NCBI GenBank assembly: GCA_000739535.1
Contig: DF820464.1
Coordinates: 374,864 to 417,593 of the forward strand
Length of the DNA stretch: 42,730 nt
Reading direction: 5' to 3'
DNA from: Candidatus Vecturithrix granuli
GTDB taxonomy: Bacteria > Moduliflexota > Moduliflexia > Moduliflexales > Moduliflexaceae
Shown piece by piece: positions 17,328 through 27,446 of this stretch; the first letter of the stretch is position 1; every line of letters starts with the position of its first letter. The position numbers and the translations under genes are program-made. The notes under the pieces were generated by a model. That model did no database searches. It was not told where the DNA came from and saw only the letters and a program-made list of their open reading frames with translations.

Positions 17328-18083
17328 ATGGAACAGTATATTAACATCCTCAAATTTTTGATTACTAAAGGCGTCACTGTGACATTGCAAATTACGGCAG
17401 TGGCGTATGTCATCAGCCTCGTGGTTGGCTTGCTCATCGGGCTTGCTCGCACGGCAAAACACCCGGTTCTTCGGGGATGTGCCAGAGTGTATGTAGAGTT
17501 TATCAGGGCAATCCCGTTGCTTGTTCAACTGATTTATATTTATTTCGTGATTCAACCATTATTTCGAGATGCCCTGGAATCGATGATGATGTCAGATTTT
17601 TTTCTGTTCAAGCTGAACCTGTTCGGACTTTCTGTGAATGCCCTCATGCAAAGCTTGCTTGATCTGTTTGACCGGAGTGCGTTGTTTGTGAGTGGCGTTC
17701 TGACCCTGGTCATCTGTTTTGCCGCCTATATGGCCGAAATTTTTCGCGCCGGAATTCAATCGATTGATTATGGGCAAGTTGAAGCCGCACTCTCTTCCGG
17801 GTTAACCATGGCTCAGACGATGCGGCACGTCGTGCTTCCCCAGGCGATCCGCCGGGTTGTCCCGCCTTTAGGCAATGAATTCGTTGCCATGCTCAAGGAT
17901 TCATCCATTATTTCTATCATTGGTCTGCGAGAATTGACCAGGGCCGGACGAGAAATTGTCTCCTCAACATTTCTCACCTTTGAAGTATGGACCATGGTCG
18001 CCATTTTGTATTTTTTGATTACATCATCCTTTTCGTTTGTGCTGAACAGACTCGAACAGCGATTCAAATACGATAAACGCTAA
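17328..18083 (+). CDS. Polar amino-acid ABC transporter permease 1
   Basis: A 251-aa inner-membrane permease of the HisMQ/GlnP family. The N-terminal GVTVTLQITAVAYVISLVVG segment, the EFIRAIPLLVQLIYIYF motif and the cytoplasmic coupling loop (EAALSSGLTMAQTMRHVVLP, then QAIRRVVPPLGNEF) that contacts the ATPase are all present. It is about 30 residues longer than typical members because of an extra stretch at about 85-115 (ALESMMMSDFFLFKLNLFG). Ribosome binding is weak: AAGGAA lies about 14 nt upstream, closer to an out-of-frame ATG at 17318. The ATPase is four genes downstream. Confidence 0.9.
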   Translation: MEQYINILKFLITKGVTVTLQITAVAYVISLVVGLLIGLARTAKHPVLRGCARVYVEFIRAIPLLVQLIYIYFVIQPLFRDALESMMMSDFFLFKLNLFGLSVNALMQSLLDLFDRSALFVSGVLTLVICFAAYMAEIFRAGIQSIDYGQVEAALSSGLTMAQTMRHVVLPQAIRRVVPPLGNEFVAMLKDSSIISIIGLRELTRAGREIVSSTFLTFEVWTMVAILYFLITSSFSFVLNRLEQRFKYDKR

Positions 18084-18273
18084 ATGGATGTCACGCGAAA
18101 TGGTATTTGAATCAGAACGGCGAAAGAGAATTGTATCCTGTCGCCGATATCCTTACGATTACTATGATTTGAAGCATAGGGGGTGGTAGCCCGGAGAACG
18201 TGGTGTTTTTTTGAACTGAAAGGTGTATTCATCATTAGTAACAATTACTTTTTGAGTCAGGGAGGATGCTTCT

Positions 18274-19095
18274 ATGAAAAAACGTGTTGTATTCGCAGTA
18301 GTTATGCTTTTGTCTTTTGGTTTTTCGCTCTGTGGCTATGCTTCCGATATCGAGCTTGCCAAAAAATCGACCCTGGAAGCTATTTTGCAGCGAGGAGAAT
18401 TGCTGGTAGGGATGGAAGCCGGCTATATGCCCTTTGAAATGGCTGATAAAAAAGGCGACTTTATCGGATTTGACATTGATGTCGCCAAAGAAATGGCGAA
18501 AGCTATGGGCGTGAAAGTGTCGTTTGTCAACACCGCCTGGGATGGGATTATTCCTGCGTTGGTGACCGAAAAGTTTGATATTATTATCAGTGGAATGACC
18601 GTGACCCAGGAAAGAAATCTCAAGATCAATTTCGCAGATCCGTATATTGTGATCGGCCAGACGATTTTATTGAATAAAAAACATGAAGGCAAGGTCACGT
18701 CATATAAAGATCTGAACGATCCTCAATATACCGTCACTTCGAAACTTGGCACGACCGGAGAACAGGCCATTAAACGCTTGATGCCAAAAGCAAACTACAA
18801 ATCCTTTGAAGTGCAGGCTGAAGCTATGTTAGAAGTTGTAAACGGCAATGCCGATGCCTTTGTGTACGATCTCCCAATCTGTGTCACCTTTATGGCGCAG
18901 TATGGCGCTGGTAAACTCGTGTTCTTGGATGAACCGTTTACTTATGAACCTCTGGCGTGGGCTGTGAGAAAAGGCGATCCTGATTTCCTGAATTGGCTGA
19001 ATAACTTCTTGAGTCAGCTCAAAAATGATGGTCGTTATGAAATTATCTATAATAAATGGATCAAAACGACCGATTGGATCAAAGATATTGAATAA
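18274..19095 (+). CDS. Polar amino-acid ABC transporter substrate-binding protein 2
   Basis: A 273-aa periplasmic binding protein homologous to the one at 16389 but clearly diverged. Signal peptide of about 24 residues (MKKRVVFAVVMLLSFGFSLC, then GYA). Then GELLVGMEAGYMPFEM, GFDIDVAKEMAKAMG, NTAWDGIIPALVTEKFD and YTVTSKLGTTGEQA. The binding-site region differs (GYMPFE versus ATFPPFE), so its ligand may differ. GGAGG lies 8 nt before ATG. It is followed 96 bp later by permease 2 and then the ATPase. Confidence 0.9.
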   Translation: MKKRVVFAVVMLLSFGFSLCGYASDIELAKKSTLEAILQRGELLVGMEAGYMPFEMADKKGDFIGFDIDVAKEMAKAMGVKVSFVNTAWDGIIPALVTEKFDIIISGMTVTQERNLKINFADPYIVIGQTILLNKKHEGKVTSYKDLNDPQYTVTSKLGTTGEQAIKRLMPKANYKSFEVQAEAMLEVVNGNADAFVYDLPICVTFMAQYGAGKLVFLDEPFTYEPLAWAVRKGDPDFLNWLNNFLSQLKNDGRYEIIYNKWIKTTDWIKDIE

Positions 19096-19191
19096 GTTGT
19101 TTGAGTATCTTGTATAAAGAGAGACAGGCTGGTAGATGAACGTTGTTTTGTTTGCCGGCCTTGTCTTATATTTACGCATTCGGAAATTTCC

Positions 19192-20199
19192 ATGCAATTA
19201 TCATCAAATCTGCAACGCTTTCATAATAGAACGACCTATTATTGCTGGGTTGGCGTTTTTTTTCTGTTGATTGGAGGGTTTATTGCTCTCCTCTATATTG
19301 CTACACTGCAAATTGACTATCTCTGGGCCTGGTATCGCATTCCTCAATACTTTGTGTATCAAGAAAACATTGAGATACGAGCAGAAATTGAAGGGGAGGT
19401 CGAAACCATCACGATGAATGGTGATCAAGCTGTTGTTGTCGTGGTAGGCAGCGATGGTCAAGAAACATACACCGTCCCGTCTGAGGATATTCGAGTAGAT
19501 GAAGGCGATATGATTTATGCGGGCGATGTATTGGCCACTTATAAAGAATGGCGTCCTGGCATTTTACTTCAAGGACTTGGCACGACGTTAAAAGCCAGTG
19601 TCTATGCCATTGTGTTTGGCATTGTGCTTGGATTGATCGGAGGAATTGCCCGTATTTCGCCGAACCCGGCCTTAAAGTGGTCGGCGATAACCTACATTGA
19701 AATAGTGCGAGGTTCGCCGCTGCTTGTGCAACTCCTGATCTGGTATTTTGTGATTGGTACCATGGTGAACACGATCCTCGCCAATTATAAGCTGGGTCAG
19801 ATTTCAGCAATGGGCTACGGTATTGCCGCATTGTCTTTTTTTGTCGGGGCATACGTCACAGAAATTGTGCGCGCTGGAATTCAATCTATCCATCGCGGGC
19901 AAATCGAAGCGTCGCGCTCGTTAGGCATGAGTTATGCCCAGTCCATGCGCTATGTGATTTTACCCCAGGCCATGCGTCGTATTCTTCCGCCACTTGCCGG
20001 GCAGTTTATCAGCCTGATCAAAGATTCTTCGCTGTTGGGTGTGATCGCTGTGCGAGAATTGACAAAAGCGACGCGTGAAGTGGTCACGACCAGTCTGCAA
20101 GCCTTTGAACTCTACTTTGTCTGCGCCATCCTCTATCTGGTATTAACGTTTACGCTCTCCATGCTGACGCAATATTTGGAGCGGAGGTTAGCCTCGTGA
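19192..20199 (+). CDS. Polar amino-acid ABC permease 2 with inserted barrel-sandwich-like domain
   Basis: A 335-aa inner-membrane permease of the HisMQ family. TM1 is at about 18-40, followed by the usual [12 protein letters not shown] approach. Residues 58-120 then form a soluble insert ([43 protein letters not shown]) whose alternating strands and EGDxIxAGDVLA turn resemble barrel-sandwich/lipoyl-like or HlyD hairpin domains. The canonical core follows ([37 protein letters not shown], and the coupling loop [20 protein letters not shown]). The insert should face the periplasm and could touch the binding protein (inference). Its TGA overlaps the GTG of the ATPase gene. Confidence 0.88.
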   Translation: MQLSSNLQRFHNRTTYYCWVGVFFLLIGGFIALLYIATLQIDYLWAWYRIPQYFVYQENIEIRAEIEGEVETITMNGDQAVVVVVGSDGQETYTVPSEDIRVDEGDMIYAGDVLATYKEWRPGILLQGLGTTLKASVYAIVFGIVLGLIGGIARISPNPALKWSAITYIEIVRGSPLLVQLLIWYFVIGTMVNTILANYKLGQISAMGYGIAALSFFVGAYVTEIVRAGIQSIHRGQIEASRSLGMSYAQSMRYVILPQAMRRILPPLAGQFISLIKDSSLLGVIAVRELTKATREVVTTSLQAFELYFVCAILYLVLTFTLSMLTQYLERRLAS

Positions 20200-20927
20200 T
20201 TCATGTTCGCAATATTTCGAAAACCTATCATTTTCCGCATACCGTTCACGCCCTTGTAAATGTCTCGACCAATGTTGAACCAGGAGAAGTGGTTGTGGTG
20301 ATTGGCCCATCGGGTTCCGGAAAAAGCACGCTTATCCGCTGCCTGAACCGGTTGGAAATCGCTGATGAAGGGCACATTTTCATTGATGAGATCGATGTGC
20401 TCGATCCAAAGACCAACATCAATAAATTACGCGCAGAAGTCGGGATGGTGTTTCAATCCTTCAATTTATTTCCTCATAAAACCGCGCTTGAAAATATTAC
20501 TCTGGCGCAGCAAGTGGTTCGGAAGCGATCGTTCAAAGAAGCCCGTGAAAATGCGATGGCCTTACTGCACAAGGTCGGAATTCCCGATAAAGCCAATGTC
20601 TATCCAGATCATCTTTCCGGGGGACAGCAGCAGCGGATTGCCATCGCCCGCGCTCTGGCGATGAACCCGAAAGTCATGCTATTTGATGAACCAACCTCGG
20701 CGCTTGACCCAGAAATGATCGGCGGAGTGTTAGATGTCATGAAAACCCTGGCGCGCGAGGGCATGACGATGGTGGTGGTCACGCATGAAATGGGCTTTGC
20801 TCGTGAGGTGGCTGACCGCGTGATGTTTATGGATGAAGGCAAAATTCTGGAAGTCGGCCCACCGGAACATTTTTTCACAAACCCCACTCACGACCGCACA
20901 AAACTGTTTTTGAGTCAGATTCTATAG
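20196..20927 (+). CDS. glnQ: Polar amino-acid ABC transporter ATP-binding protein
   Basis: A 243-aa ATPase of the GlnQ/HisP type with Walker [11 protein letters not shown]-loop [10 protein letters not shown], signature LSGGQQQR, Walker [14 protein letters not shown] and the H-loop [13 protein letters not shown] at 20196 overlaps the upstream stop by 4 nt and has GGAGG 8 nt before it, so it is translationally coupled to permease 2. It is the only ATPase in the cluster and is likely shared by both permeases and both binding proteins. The gene symbol follows family usage, not proven glutamine transport. Confidence 0.93.
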   Translation: MIHVRNISKTYHFPHTVHALVNVSTNVEPGEVVVVIGPSGSGKSTLIRCLNRLEIADEGHIFIDEIDVLDPKTNINKLRAEVGMVFQSFNLFPHKTALENITLAQQVVRKRSFKEARENAMALLHKVGIPDKANVYPDHLSGGQQQRIAIARALAMNPKVMLFDEPTSALDPEMIGGVLDVMKTLAREGMTMVVVTHEMGFAREVADRVMFMDEGKILEVGPPEHFFTNPTHDRTKLFLSQIL

Positions 20928-20928
20928 C

Positions 20929-21045
20929 ATACTTCAGGAGTGTCAAAGCTCTGCTTTGACAGCGAAAGCAGAGCTTTCGCACATACTTCAGGAGTGTCAA
21001 AGCTCGTCTTTGACAGCGAAAGCTGAGCTTTCGCACTCCTGAAGT
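20929..21045. repeat. Tandem 54-bp palindromic repeat, two copies
   Basis: Two 54-bp units (20929-20982 and 20983-21036) start ATACTTCAGGAGTGTCAAAG and end GAGCTTTCGCAC. They differ at a few positions, including CTCTGC versus CTCGTC. The second is closed by TCCTGAAGT (21037-21045), the complement of ACTTCAGGA, giving a cruciform. Each unit also has internal arms (CAAAGC..GCTTTG, GCGAAAGC..GCTTTCGC). It lies between convergent glnQ and hepT and contains the hepT stop codon. It probably also acts as a terminator for both genes. Confidence 0.8.
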
Positions 21046-21533
21046 CTATCTGACTGTTCAATCTCCTCTAAGGTCTCAAGAAAGTGTATGACTTGCTGAT
21101 GAAACAAGCGAGAGGTTTTTTGAAACTTGCGGGCGACTAATTGTTCTTTCTCCCAGTCGAGTTCAAACGTATAGGAATGCCGGAATTTGTGGCGAAAGGC
21201 GCGAAAATCGTCTAACAGCGTAAAGAGCTCTTCGTCAATTACTGCCGGACGGAAGCCAGGGATAACCAGTTTCATGCGTTTGAGCAAATCTGAATGCCAG
21301 GTATCGGGGCCAAGATCATTCTCAAAAAACCTGGCAACGGAGCGAAAAATATTTTCGCACCCATTGTAAAAGCTGTGCAAATAGTACCCGATGGCGGAAC
21401 GATCATACAAAGGCATGTTTTCCGACGATTTGTCTAACATCGCTTCGACGGCAGAAAATTCTTGTTCCAGTCGATCAAGCTTTTTTAATTCATCTAACAC
21501 ATCAGCTTTTAAGAGTTCAAGGTTGTATTTCAT
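20997..21533 (-). CDS. hepT: HepT-like HEPN toxin of a MntA-HepT system
   Basis: A 178-aa all-helical protein with the HEPN RNase motif R114-x4-H119-x-Y121 (RHKFRHSY). In HepT toxins the R and H act in RNA cleavage and the Tyr is the residue modified by the partner. The preceding gene encodes a minimal nucleotidyltransferase and overlaps it by 17 nt, which is the expected pairing. It is longer than the usual 110-150-aa HepT. ATG at 21533 is chosen: GGAG lies upstream, and the TTG 36 nt earlier would add a Cys-rich non-family stretch. Its last residues (SAFAVKDEL) are encoded inside the 54-bp palindromic repeat, so the C-terminus may have been changed by repeat insertion. Confidence 0.8.
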   Translation of the reverse strand: MKYNLELLKADVLDELKKLDRLEQEFSAVEAMLDKSSENMPLYDRSAIGYYLHSFYNGCENIFRSVARFFENDLGPDTWHSDLLKRMKLVIPGFRPAVIDEELFTLLDDFRAFRHKFRHSYTFELDWEKEQLVARKFQKTSRLFHQQVIHFLETLEEIEQSDRLQECESSAFAVKDEL

Positions 21534-21870
21534 AGACAATTTCTCCACGTTGCAAAATTTTTTGCACAAAGACCGGCTCGTCGTCCTGGGTATAAATATC
21601 TACCGGATAGCCAATCGCTTGTTCCAATTCATGACGAAATTTCCAATAATCAGCAGAAGATAAAGAGAGTACCAGGAGATCAATATCTGAAGTTTGGGTG
21701 CTTCTCCGGGTAAGTACGGAGCCAAAAAGTACTACTTTGTGAATTCCGAATTTTTTAAAGACCGGAATGCCCCTGGCGTTGAGAGCGTGTTTCATCTTCG
21801 TTGAACGTTCGACCCTGGTCTGCTGTTCATGCTGCCATCGAGTTTTAAGTTTTGTATATTGCTGGCTCAT
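21517..21870 (-). CDS. mntA: MntA-like minimal nucleotidyltransferase antitoxin
   Basis: A 117-aa protein with the nucleotidyltransferase signature G50-S51-x10-D62-x-D64 (FGSVLTRRSTQTSDID) and a likely third carboxylate D91 (YPVDIYT). In characterised MntA-HepT pairs this enzyme transfers AMP from ATP onto the HepT tyrosine and blocks its RNase activity. All catalytic residues are present, so the antitoxin is predicted active. It is the first gene of the pair, with ATG at 21870 and a weak GGAAGC upstream. An extra N-terminal helix of about 30 residues (KLKTRWQHEQQTRVERSTKM) precedes the fold. Confidence 0.82.
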   Translation of the reverse strand: MSQQYTKLKTRWQHEQQTRVERSTKMKHALNARGIPVFKKFGIHKVVLFGSVLTRRSTQTSDIDLLVLSLSSADYWKFRHELEQAIGYPVDIYTQDDEPVFVQKILQRGEIVYEIQP

Positions 21871-21928
21871 GGTGCTTCCGGAGTTTTTACCTGATCAAAA
21901 TTCAGAATATTCATCGATCCTTTTTCAT

Positions 21929-21999
21929 CCACCCAAACAGGTGGGCACTACCACCCTTAAAGTCAAACATCCAATGTTTCCATCTATCTACTTGGGTGG
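21929..21999. repeat. Small inverted repeat element between mntA and an unknown gene
   Basis: CCACCCAA (21929-21936) and TTGGGTGG (21992-21999) are 8-bp inverted ends of a 71-bp segment that also contains GGTGGG/CCACCC words. It looks like a miniature dispersed element or an RNA hairpin. No target duplication was found by eye. Confidence 0.4.
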
Positions 22000-22095
22000 G
22001 GAGCAAAAAGCTCGTTAGGCATTTTTTATATTCTGACTTCCTTGTTTTGCTTACTACTTCATATTGTACAGCATTATTCATCAGGATTGACCAGT

Positions 22096-22126
22096 GACGT
22101 GACGGGTTTTTAAAACCTGTCACGTC
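22096..22126 (-). terminator. Hairpin downstream of the unknown gene at 22138
   Basis: GACGTGACGGGTTTT / AAAACCTGTCACGTC forms a 15-bp stem with one G-U pair and a very tight centre. It lies 12 nt past the stop codon. The flanking T content is modest, so termination is likely but not certain. Confidence 0.55.
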
Positions 22127-22137
22127 TTCTTGGGTGT

Positions 22138-22587
22138 TCAATGCTTATGAATATTGCCGTAATACAAATTTTCAATCTGTCCACCCCATACTGTTCTTAC
22201 AATATATTCAGCATAAGGCCTAAACCTTTTCCATACATTCGAATCAGTATAATACCAACGACTAAGACGAACAATTACGTCAGTAGCGTAAATCCGATTC
22301 ACTTCTTCAATTAGAGTTGGTAACAAAAGATATTGAACAGTTCCCATAGCAGCCCCTTTCCAGTCGCTAAGCTTTTTATGATCTTGGTTTTCACTTAAAC
22401 TCCTTTTTAAGTTGTTTAGGATCATTTCTTTTTCTCGCTGAGATGCCTCAATAATTCTCGGAACATATTTATTCATCACATGCTCTATCTGACCTGAAGA
22501 AACATTTTCAGCTAATCTATATTTATATCTACCATCTGCTTCTTGAAGAAAACGCTCAATTTCTGATAATAAGGGTTCTGAAATCAT
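22138..22587 (-). CDS. Protein of unknown function, 149 aa
   Basis: I do not recognise this family. The start at ATG 22587 is chosen because GGGGAGG lies about 6 nt upstream; an upstream in-frame start at 22638 would add 17 residues encoded across that site. The protein is soluble and mostly helical, charged in the first half (ENQDHKKL at about 68-75) and aromatic-rich at the end (RWYYTDSNVWKRFRPYAEYI). It sits in the accessory pocket next to the MntA-HepT pair, and the gene after it in this orientation is mntA. No membrane segments or catalytic motifs were seen. Confidence 0.6.
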   Translation of the reverse strand: MISEPLLSEIERFLQEADGRYKYRLAENVSSGQIEHVMNKYVPRIIEASQREKEMILNNLKRSLSENQDHKKLSDWKGAAMGTVQYLLLPTLIEEVNRIYATDVIVRLSRWYYTDSNVWKRFRPYAEYIVRTVWGGQIENLYYGNIHKH

Positions 22588-22744
22588 AACTTCCTCCCCT
22601 GAAAATAGAATTTTCATGCGCCGTGGTGCGCTTGCCAAAACGCATGAATAACTCCTTCGTTCGATAAGTTATTTTATCACATTATCTTTTTGATGTTCTT
22701 TGGCTGTGAACTCGTACTTTCTTTTATGCTCCATCATTTTGTAA

Positions 22745-23122
22745 TTATACTTGAGATCGAAAATAAACCTTCCCATCTCCAATCCCAGAATCGTCATTAT
22801 AAAAATACCATCTCTCTGGACTATTTGCTAACCAATGCCATAGCACCATTCCTAAGAGACCTGCTCGTTGGCCATAAGGACACTTTTCTATAATTTCAGG
22901 AAATAGTGTCTCTAATTTTGGCAATATTTCACAAGCAGCAAAAGCTGAGTTGATATATACCCTGGAATTACTGCTTTTTGAACATTTCTCAATATATACT
23001 TCTAACTCTTCAATAATGATTTTATGTAATTGTGTGTTTTGAAACTTTTGAAATAATAATCTCCAATGCTCTCCGTGTCCGATTGGAGATTGAGGTTTAT
23101 TATCTATGCTGTATATAGACAT
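22745..23122 (-). CDS. Protein of unknown function, 125 aa
   Basis: Unrecognised small soluble protein. It has a helical middle (LHKIIIEELEVYIEKCSKSS, INSAFAACEILPKLETLFPE) and a distinctive C-terminal part (GQRAGLLGMVLWHWLANSPE followed by RWYFYNDDSGIGDGKVYF) that looks like a conserved core, perhaps of an immunity-type protein; that is only a guess. ATG at 23122 has a weak GGAA upstream. It is separated by about 110 bp from the other unknown gene on the same strand; they could be cotranscribed. Confidence 0.5.
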   Translation of the reverse strand: MSIYSIDNKPQSPIGHGEHWRLLFQKFQNTQLHKIIIEELEVYIEKCSKSSNSRVYINSAFAACEILPKLETLFPEIIEKCPYGQRAGLLGMVLWHWLANSPERWYFYNDDSGIGDGKVYFRSQV

Positions 23123-23222
23123 AAAAATTCCATTCTTATGTTATAGATTGTGTCTATTTTTATCTTCACACCTCAAGAAACTGGGGATAATGCCTAACAC
23201 ATTTATGACATGGGAAAAATCA

Positions 23223-23246
23223 GAGGGGGCATCAAATAGCCCCCTC
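23223..23246 (-). terminator. argG: Terminator downstream of argG
   Basis: GAGGGGGC / GCCCCCTC 8-bp GC-rich stem with an 8-nt loop, followed on the minus strand by TGATTTTTCCC. It lies about 85 nt past the argG stop and could insulate the unknown genes beyond. Confidence 0.75.
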
Positions 23247-23331
23247 GGTTTCTCATAATAACTAGCCCTTCATATAAAGAAGTTCGAAATCCCTCCACTG
23301 TCAATATTTTTTTGAAAAATTTGGAGGAATT

Positions 23332-24588
23332 TTATTTTTCCTCTTTCCTCCACAGATAAGGCATTTTTTCCCTCAACACCACATTGTGCGCCTTGAGCCG
23401 CACGGCATTGATGTTGATAAAGCCGCGTGAATCTTCCTGTTTGAAACCGCCTTCGATGTCCATGCTGGAAAGGTCTTTATTGTACAACGACGTTGGCGAT
23501 TTTCGTCCGACTGAGAGCACATTGCCTTTATACAGAGAAAGCATCACCGTTCCGTCAATGGCTTCCTGGGCTTTGCGGATGGCGGAGAGCAAAAAGTCCA
23601 TTTCCGGCGAAAACCAGTAGCCGTTATAAATCAATTCCGCAAATTTGGGCATCAGCATATCGCGCAGGTGCATGACCTCTTTATCCATGGCAATCCCTTC
23701 CAAATCTAAATGCGCTTCTCGCAAAATTGTGGCACCCGGAGTTTCATACACGCCTCTGGATTTGATGCCGACGTAGCGATTTTCCACCATATCCATGCGT
23801 CCGATTCCATTTTCTCCTCCAAGCTTATTGAGATACAAGAACAACTCAAGCGGCGAATCTTTCACCGTACCGTCATTTTGATTGGTGACTTTCACCGGAA
23901 TGCCGTCTTTGAATTCAATTTCAACAATGGTTTCTTGATCCGGCGCGTTTTTGGGAGACACAGTTAAGGTAAACAGATCTTCTGCGGGACGAAACATTGG
24001 ATCTTCCAATATGCCGGCTTCGTGACTGATGTGCATCAAGTTTTCATCTTCGCTATACGGTTTTTTGAGTGTAGCTTTGACCGGAATTCCCATCTTTTCC
24101 GCATAATTTAACAGATCGGTTCGTCCTTGAAATTGATCGAGAAATTCGCGGGTTTTCCAGGGCGAAATCACCTTGATTTGCGGATTCAGGGCGTAATAGG
24201 TCAGCTCAAAGCGTACCTGATCGTTGCCTTTGCCGGTTGCGCCATGGGCAACATATTCAGCGCCTTCCTGATAGGCAATTTCAATCTGTTTTTTGGCGAT
24301 GACCGGACGTGCCAGAGACGTTCCGAGCAAATACCGGCCTTCATACAGCGCATTCCCCTGGATCGCCGGAAAAATAAAATCGGTGACAAATTCTTCGCGT
24401 AAATCTTCGACATACACTTTTGACGCGCCGGTTGTCAGGGCTTTCTGGCGAATTTCCTCAAAATCTTCGTTTTGCCCCACATTGCCGACATAGGCGATCA
24501 CATCATAGCCTTTTTGCACCAGCCATTTTAAAATCACGGAGGTATCTAACCCGCCGCTATAGGCCAGGACGACTTTTGGTTTTTGCAT
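23332..24588 (-). CDS. argG: Argininosuccinate synthase
   Basis: A 418-aa cytoplasmic enzyme that joins citrulline and aspartate using ATP in arginine biosynthesis. The N-terminal PP-motif [15 protein letters not shown] binds [30 protein letters not shown] and [20 protein letters not shown] are the conserved substrate-binding segments. Length is normal. ATG at 24588 has GGAGAG upstream. It is isolated from other arg genes here. Upstream lie repeated TTGACA elements and a palindromic repeat, but no ARG-box-like operator could be assigned with confidence. Confidence 0.97.
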   Translation of the reverse strand: MQKPKVVLAYSGGLDTSVILKWLVQKGYDVIAYVGNVGQNEDFEEIRQKALTTGASKVYVEDLREEFVTDFIFPAIQGNALYEGRYLLGTSLARPVIAKKQIEIAYQEGAEYVAHGATGKGNDQVRFELTYYALNPQIKVISPWKTREFLDQFQGRTDLLNYAEKMGIPVKATLKKPYSEDENLMHISHEAGILEDPMFRPAEDLFTLTVSPKNAPDQETIVEIEFKDGIPVKVTNQNDGTVKDSPLELFLYLNKLGGENGIGRMDMVENRYVGIKSRGVYETPGATILREAHLDLEGIAMDKEVMHLRDMLMPKFAELIYNGYWFSPEMDFLLSAIRKAQEAIDGTVMLSLYKGNVLSVGRKSPTSLYNKDLSSMDIEGGFKQEDSRGFININAVRLKAHNVVLREKMPYLWRKEEK

Positions 24589-24683
24589 AGTTCTCTCTCC
24601 TTTGGTTTAGGAATTCGGTTAAAATATGACGCCACAGCAATGGCGCACTTACTGGATACGAATGGTGTGTATTGGCAAGTCCT

Positions 24684-24744
24684 CCCGCTTTCGCGGGAAT
24701 GAGCGGAAAAAAGGGCGCAAACGTCTCACTCCCACGAAAGCGGG
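24684..24744. repeat. Dispersed palindromic repeat upstream of argG
   Basis: CCCGCTTTCGCGGGA (24684-24698) and TCCCACGAAAGCGGG (24730-24744) are inverted 15-bp arms with one mismatch. The first arm is itself palindromic. This CCCGCTTTCGCGGGAATGA word is a common REP/BIME-like intergenic repeat in diverse bacteria (from memory). Confidence 0.7.
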
Positions 24745-24860
24745 CGACGTTTACGTGAAGAAAAACGGACATATTTGTGCAGAATTCGATCTTTCATAAA
24801 AGATTGTATAATTTAAGGTATTATTTAGAGTTACAAGGTCGTGTCTATAACACAAAAGTT

Positions 24861-24901
24861 AAATAAATGCCGTTCAGGAAATTTGTCAAGAAATTTGTCA
24901 A
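24861..24901 (-). promoter_or_regulatory. Tandem TTGACAAATTTC repeat, possible argG promoter
   Basis: On the minus strand the 12-bp unit TTGACAAATTTC occurs twice head to tail (24901-24890, 24889-24878). Either copy supplies a perfect -35. The nearest -10 at 17-nt spacing from the downstream copy is TTATTT, which is weak. The leader to argG would be about 270 nt and includes the palindromic repeat. Confidence 0.35.
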
Positions 24902-24967
24902 AAATGATGCCACTTTTCGCAAACTGAAGCTTACCTTCCTCATGTTGACCTTCTGGCAGAGCAAACT

Positions 24968-25768
24968 TCAGTTTGCCATCCTGGAAACTAGTTGACATTC
25001 CATCACCCAATAACGCCCATTACTCCGCGAAATCTTCATTTCCATCCCAAAGGCGTGATGTAGATACTCCGTGGTGATAATCTCGGCTTTGGGGCCATCC
25101 ATCAGCATCCTCCCTGCTTTCATAAGTTGGACATGGGAAAAAATCGAGACAATTTCCTCAATATGATGAGTTACATAGATCAAGGTTGGTCCATCTTGCT
25201 GCTGTCCTAATTTCTCGATAAATTCGAGAAAAAACTCTCGCGACGCCGGATCCAGCCCGCTGCATGGCTCATCGAGGATGAGAAGTTGCGGGCGTAACAT
25301 TAAGGACCGAGCAATCAGCACGCGTTGCTTTTCTCCTTGCGAAAGCACCGCATACGGTCGTTCAGCCGTATACTCGCATCCCATGAATTCAAGTTGGGTA
25401 TGAGCCTGGTTAACATCTTCAGGCGTCGGCTCTTCCCAGATTCCGACACTGGCAAATTTTCCACTCACAACTACTTCCAATGCAGTATCGTGAGAGTGAA
25501 TACGTTCCTGCAATGAGGAACTGACCCATCCAATTGATTTACGCAATTCGCGCAAATCATACGTTCCATGCAGTTTTCCTAACACCTGCACCTGTCCGCT
25601 GCTGGGCGACATATAGCCGGTAATTACCTGTAACAAAGCGGTTTTCCCCGAACCATTGGCTCCGAGAAGGACGCAATGCTGGCGAGCCGGAACCACCCAG
25701 GAGACATCTTCAAGGATTTTCTTCCCTTTTCGGGTGAGCGTAACATGATCAAGTTCAATAACGTTCAT
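24968..25768 (-). CDS. ABC transporter ATP-binding protein (ModF/COG1119-like)
   Basis: A 266-aa stand-alone ATPase with Walker A LLGANGSGKTALL, Q-loop region GWVSSSLQERIH, signature VLSQGEKQRV, Walker B LLILDEPCSGLDP and H-loop YVTHHIEEI. The pattern LxQGEKQRVLIARSLM with the HHIEEI ending is typical of the COG1119 group, some of which are linked to molybdenum; no permease or binding protein is nearby, so the substrate is unknown. ATG at 25768 is chosen because family homology starts there; the open frame extends 52 codons upstream into pyrG, antisense-free but non-homologous. It follows the pyrG terminator hairpin with no clear ribosome binding site. Confidence 0.85.
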   Translation of the reverse strand: MNVIELDHVTLTRKGKKILEDVSWVVPARQHCVLLGANGSGKTALLQVITGYMSPSSGQVQVLGKLHGTYDLRELRKSIGWVSSSLQERIHSHDTALEVVVSGKFASVGIWEEPTPEDVNQAHTQLEFMGCEYTAERPYAVLSQGEKQRVLIARSLMLRPQLLILDEPCSGLDPASREFFLEFIEKLGQQQDGPTLIYVTHHIEEIVSIFSHVQLMKAGRMLMDGPKAEIITTEYLHHAFGMEMKISRSNGRYWVMECQLVSRMAN

Positions 25769-25779
25769 TATAGTTTGGA

Positions 25780-25810
25780 GAAACCGGGGTTTTTTGAAAA
25801 CCCCGGTTTC
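25780..25810 (-). terminator. Hairpin after pyrG
   Basis: GAAACCGGGGTTTT / AAAACCCCGGTTTC, a perfect 14-bp stem with a 3-nt loop, lies 7 nt past the pyrG stop and 12 nt before the ABC ATPase ATG. A variant of the CCGGGTTTC hairpin seen twice elsewhere. It should reduce read-through into the ATPase gene. Confidence 0.75.
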
Positions 25811-25817
25811 TTGCGTG

Positions 25818-27446
<1,629 letters not shown>

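Noticed and set aside
17167-17361. 64-codon frame overlapping the start of permease 1
   Set aside because: It begins at the intra-operon hairpin and runs out of frame into the permease; the permease frame has clear family homology.
21911-22141. 76-codon minus-strand frame between mntA and the 149-aa gene
   Set aside because: It is made largely of the small inverted repeat and the downstream hairpin; no start signal.
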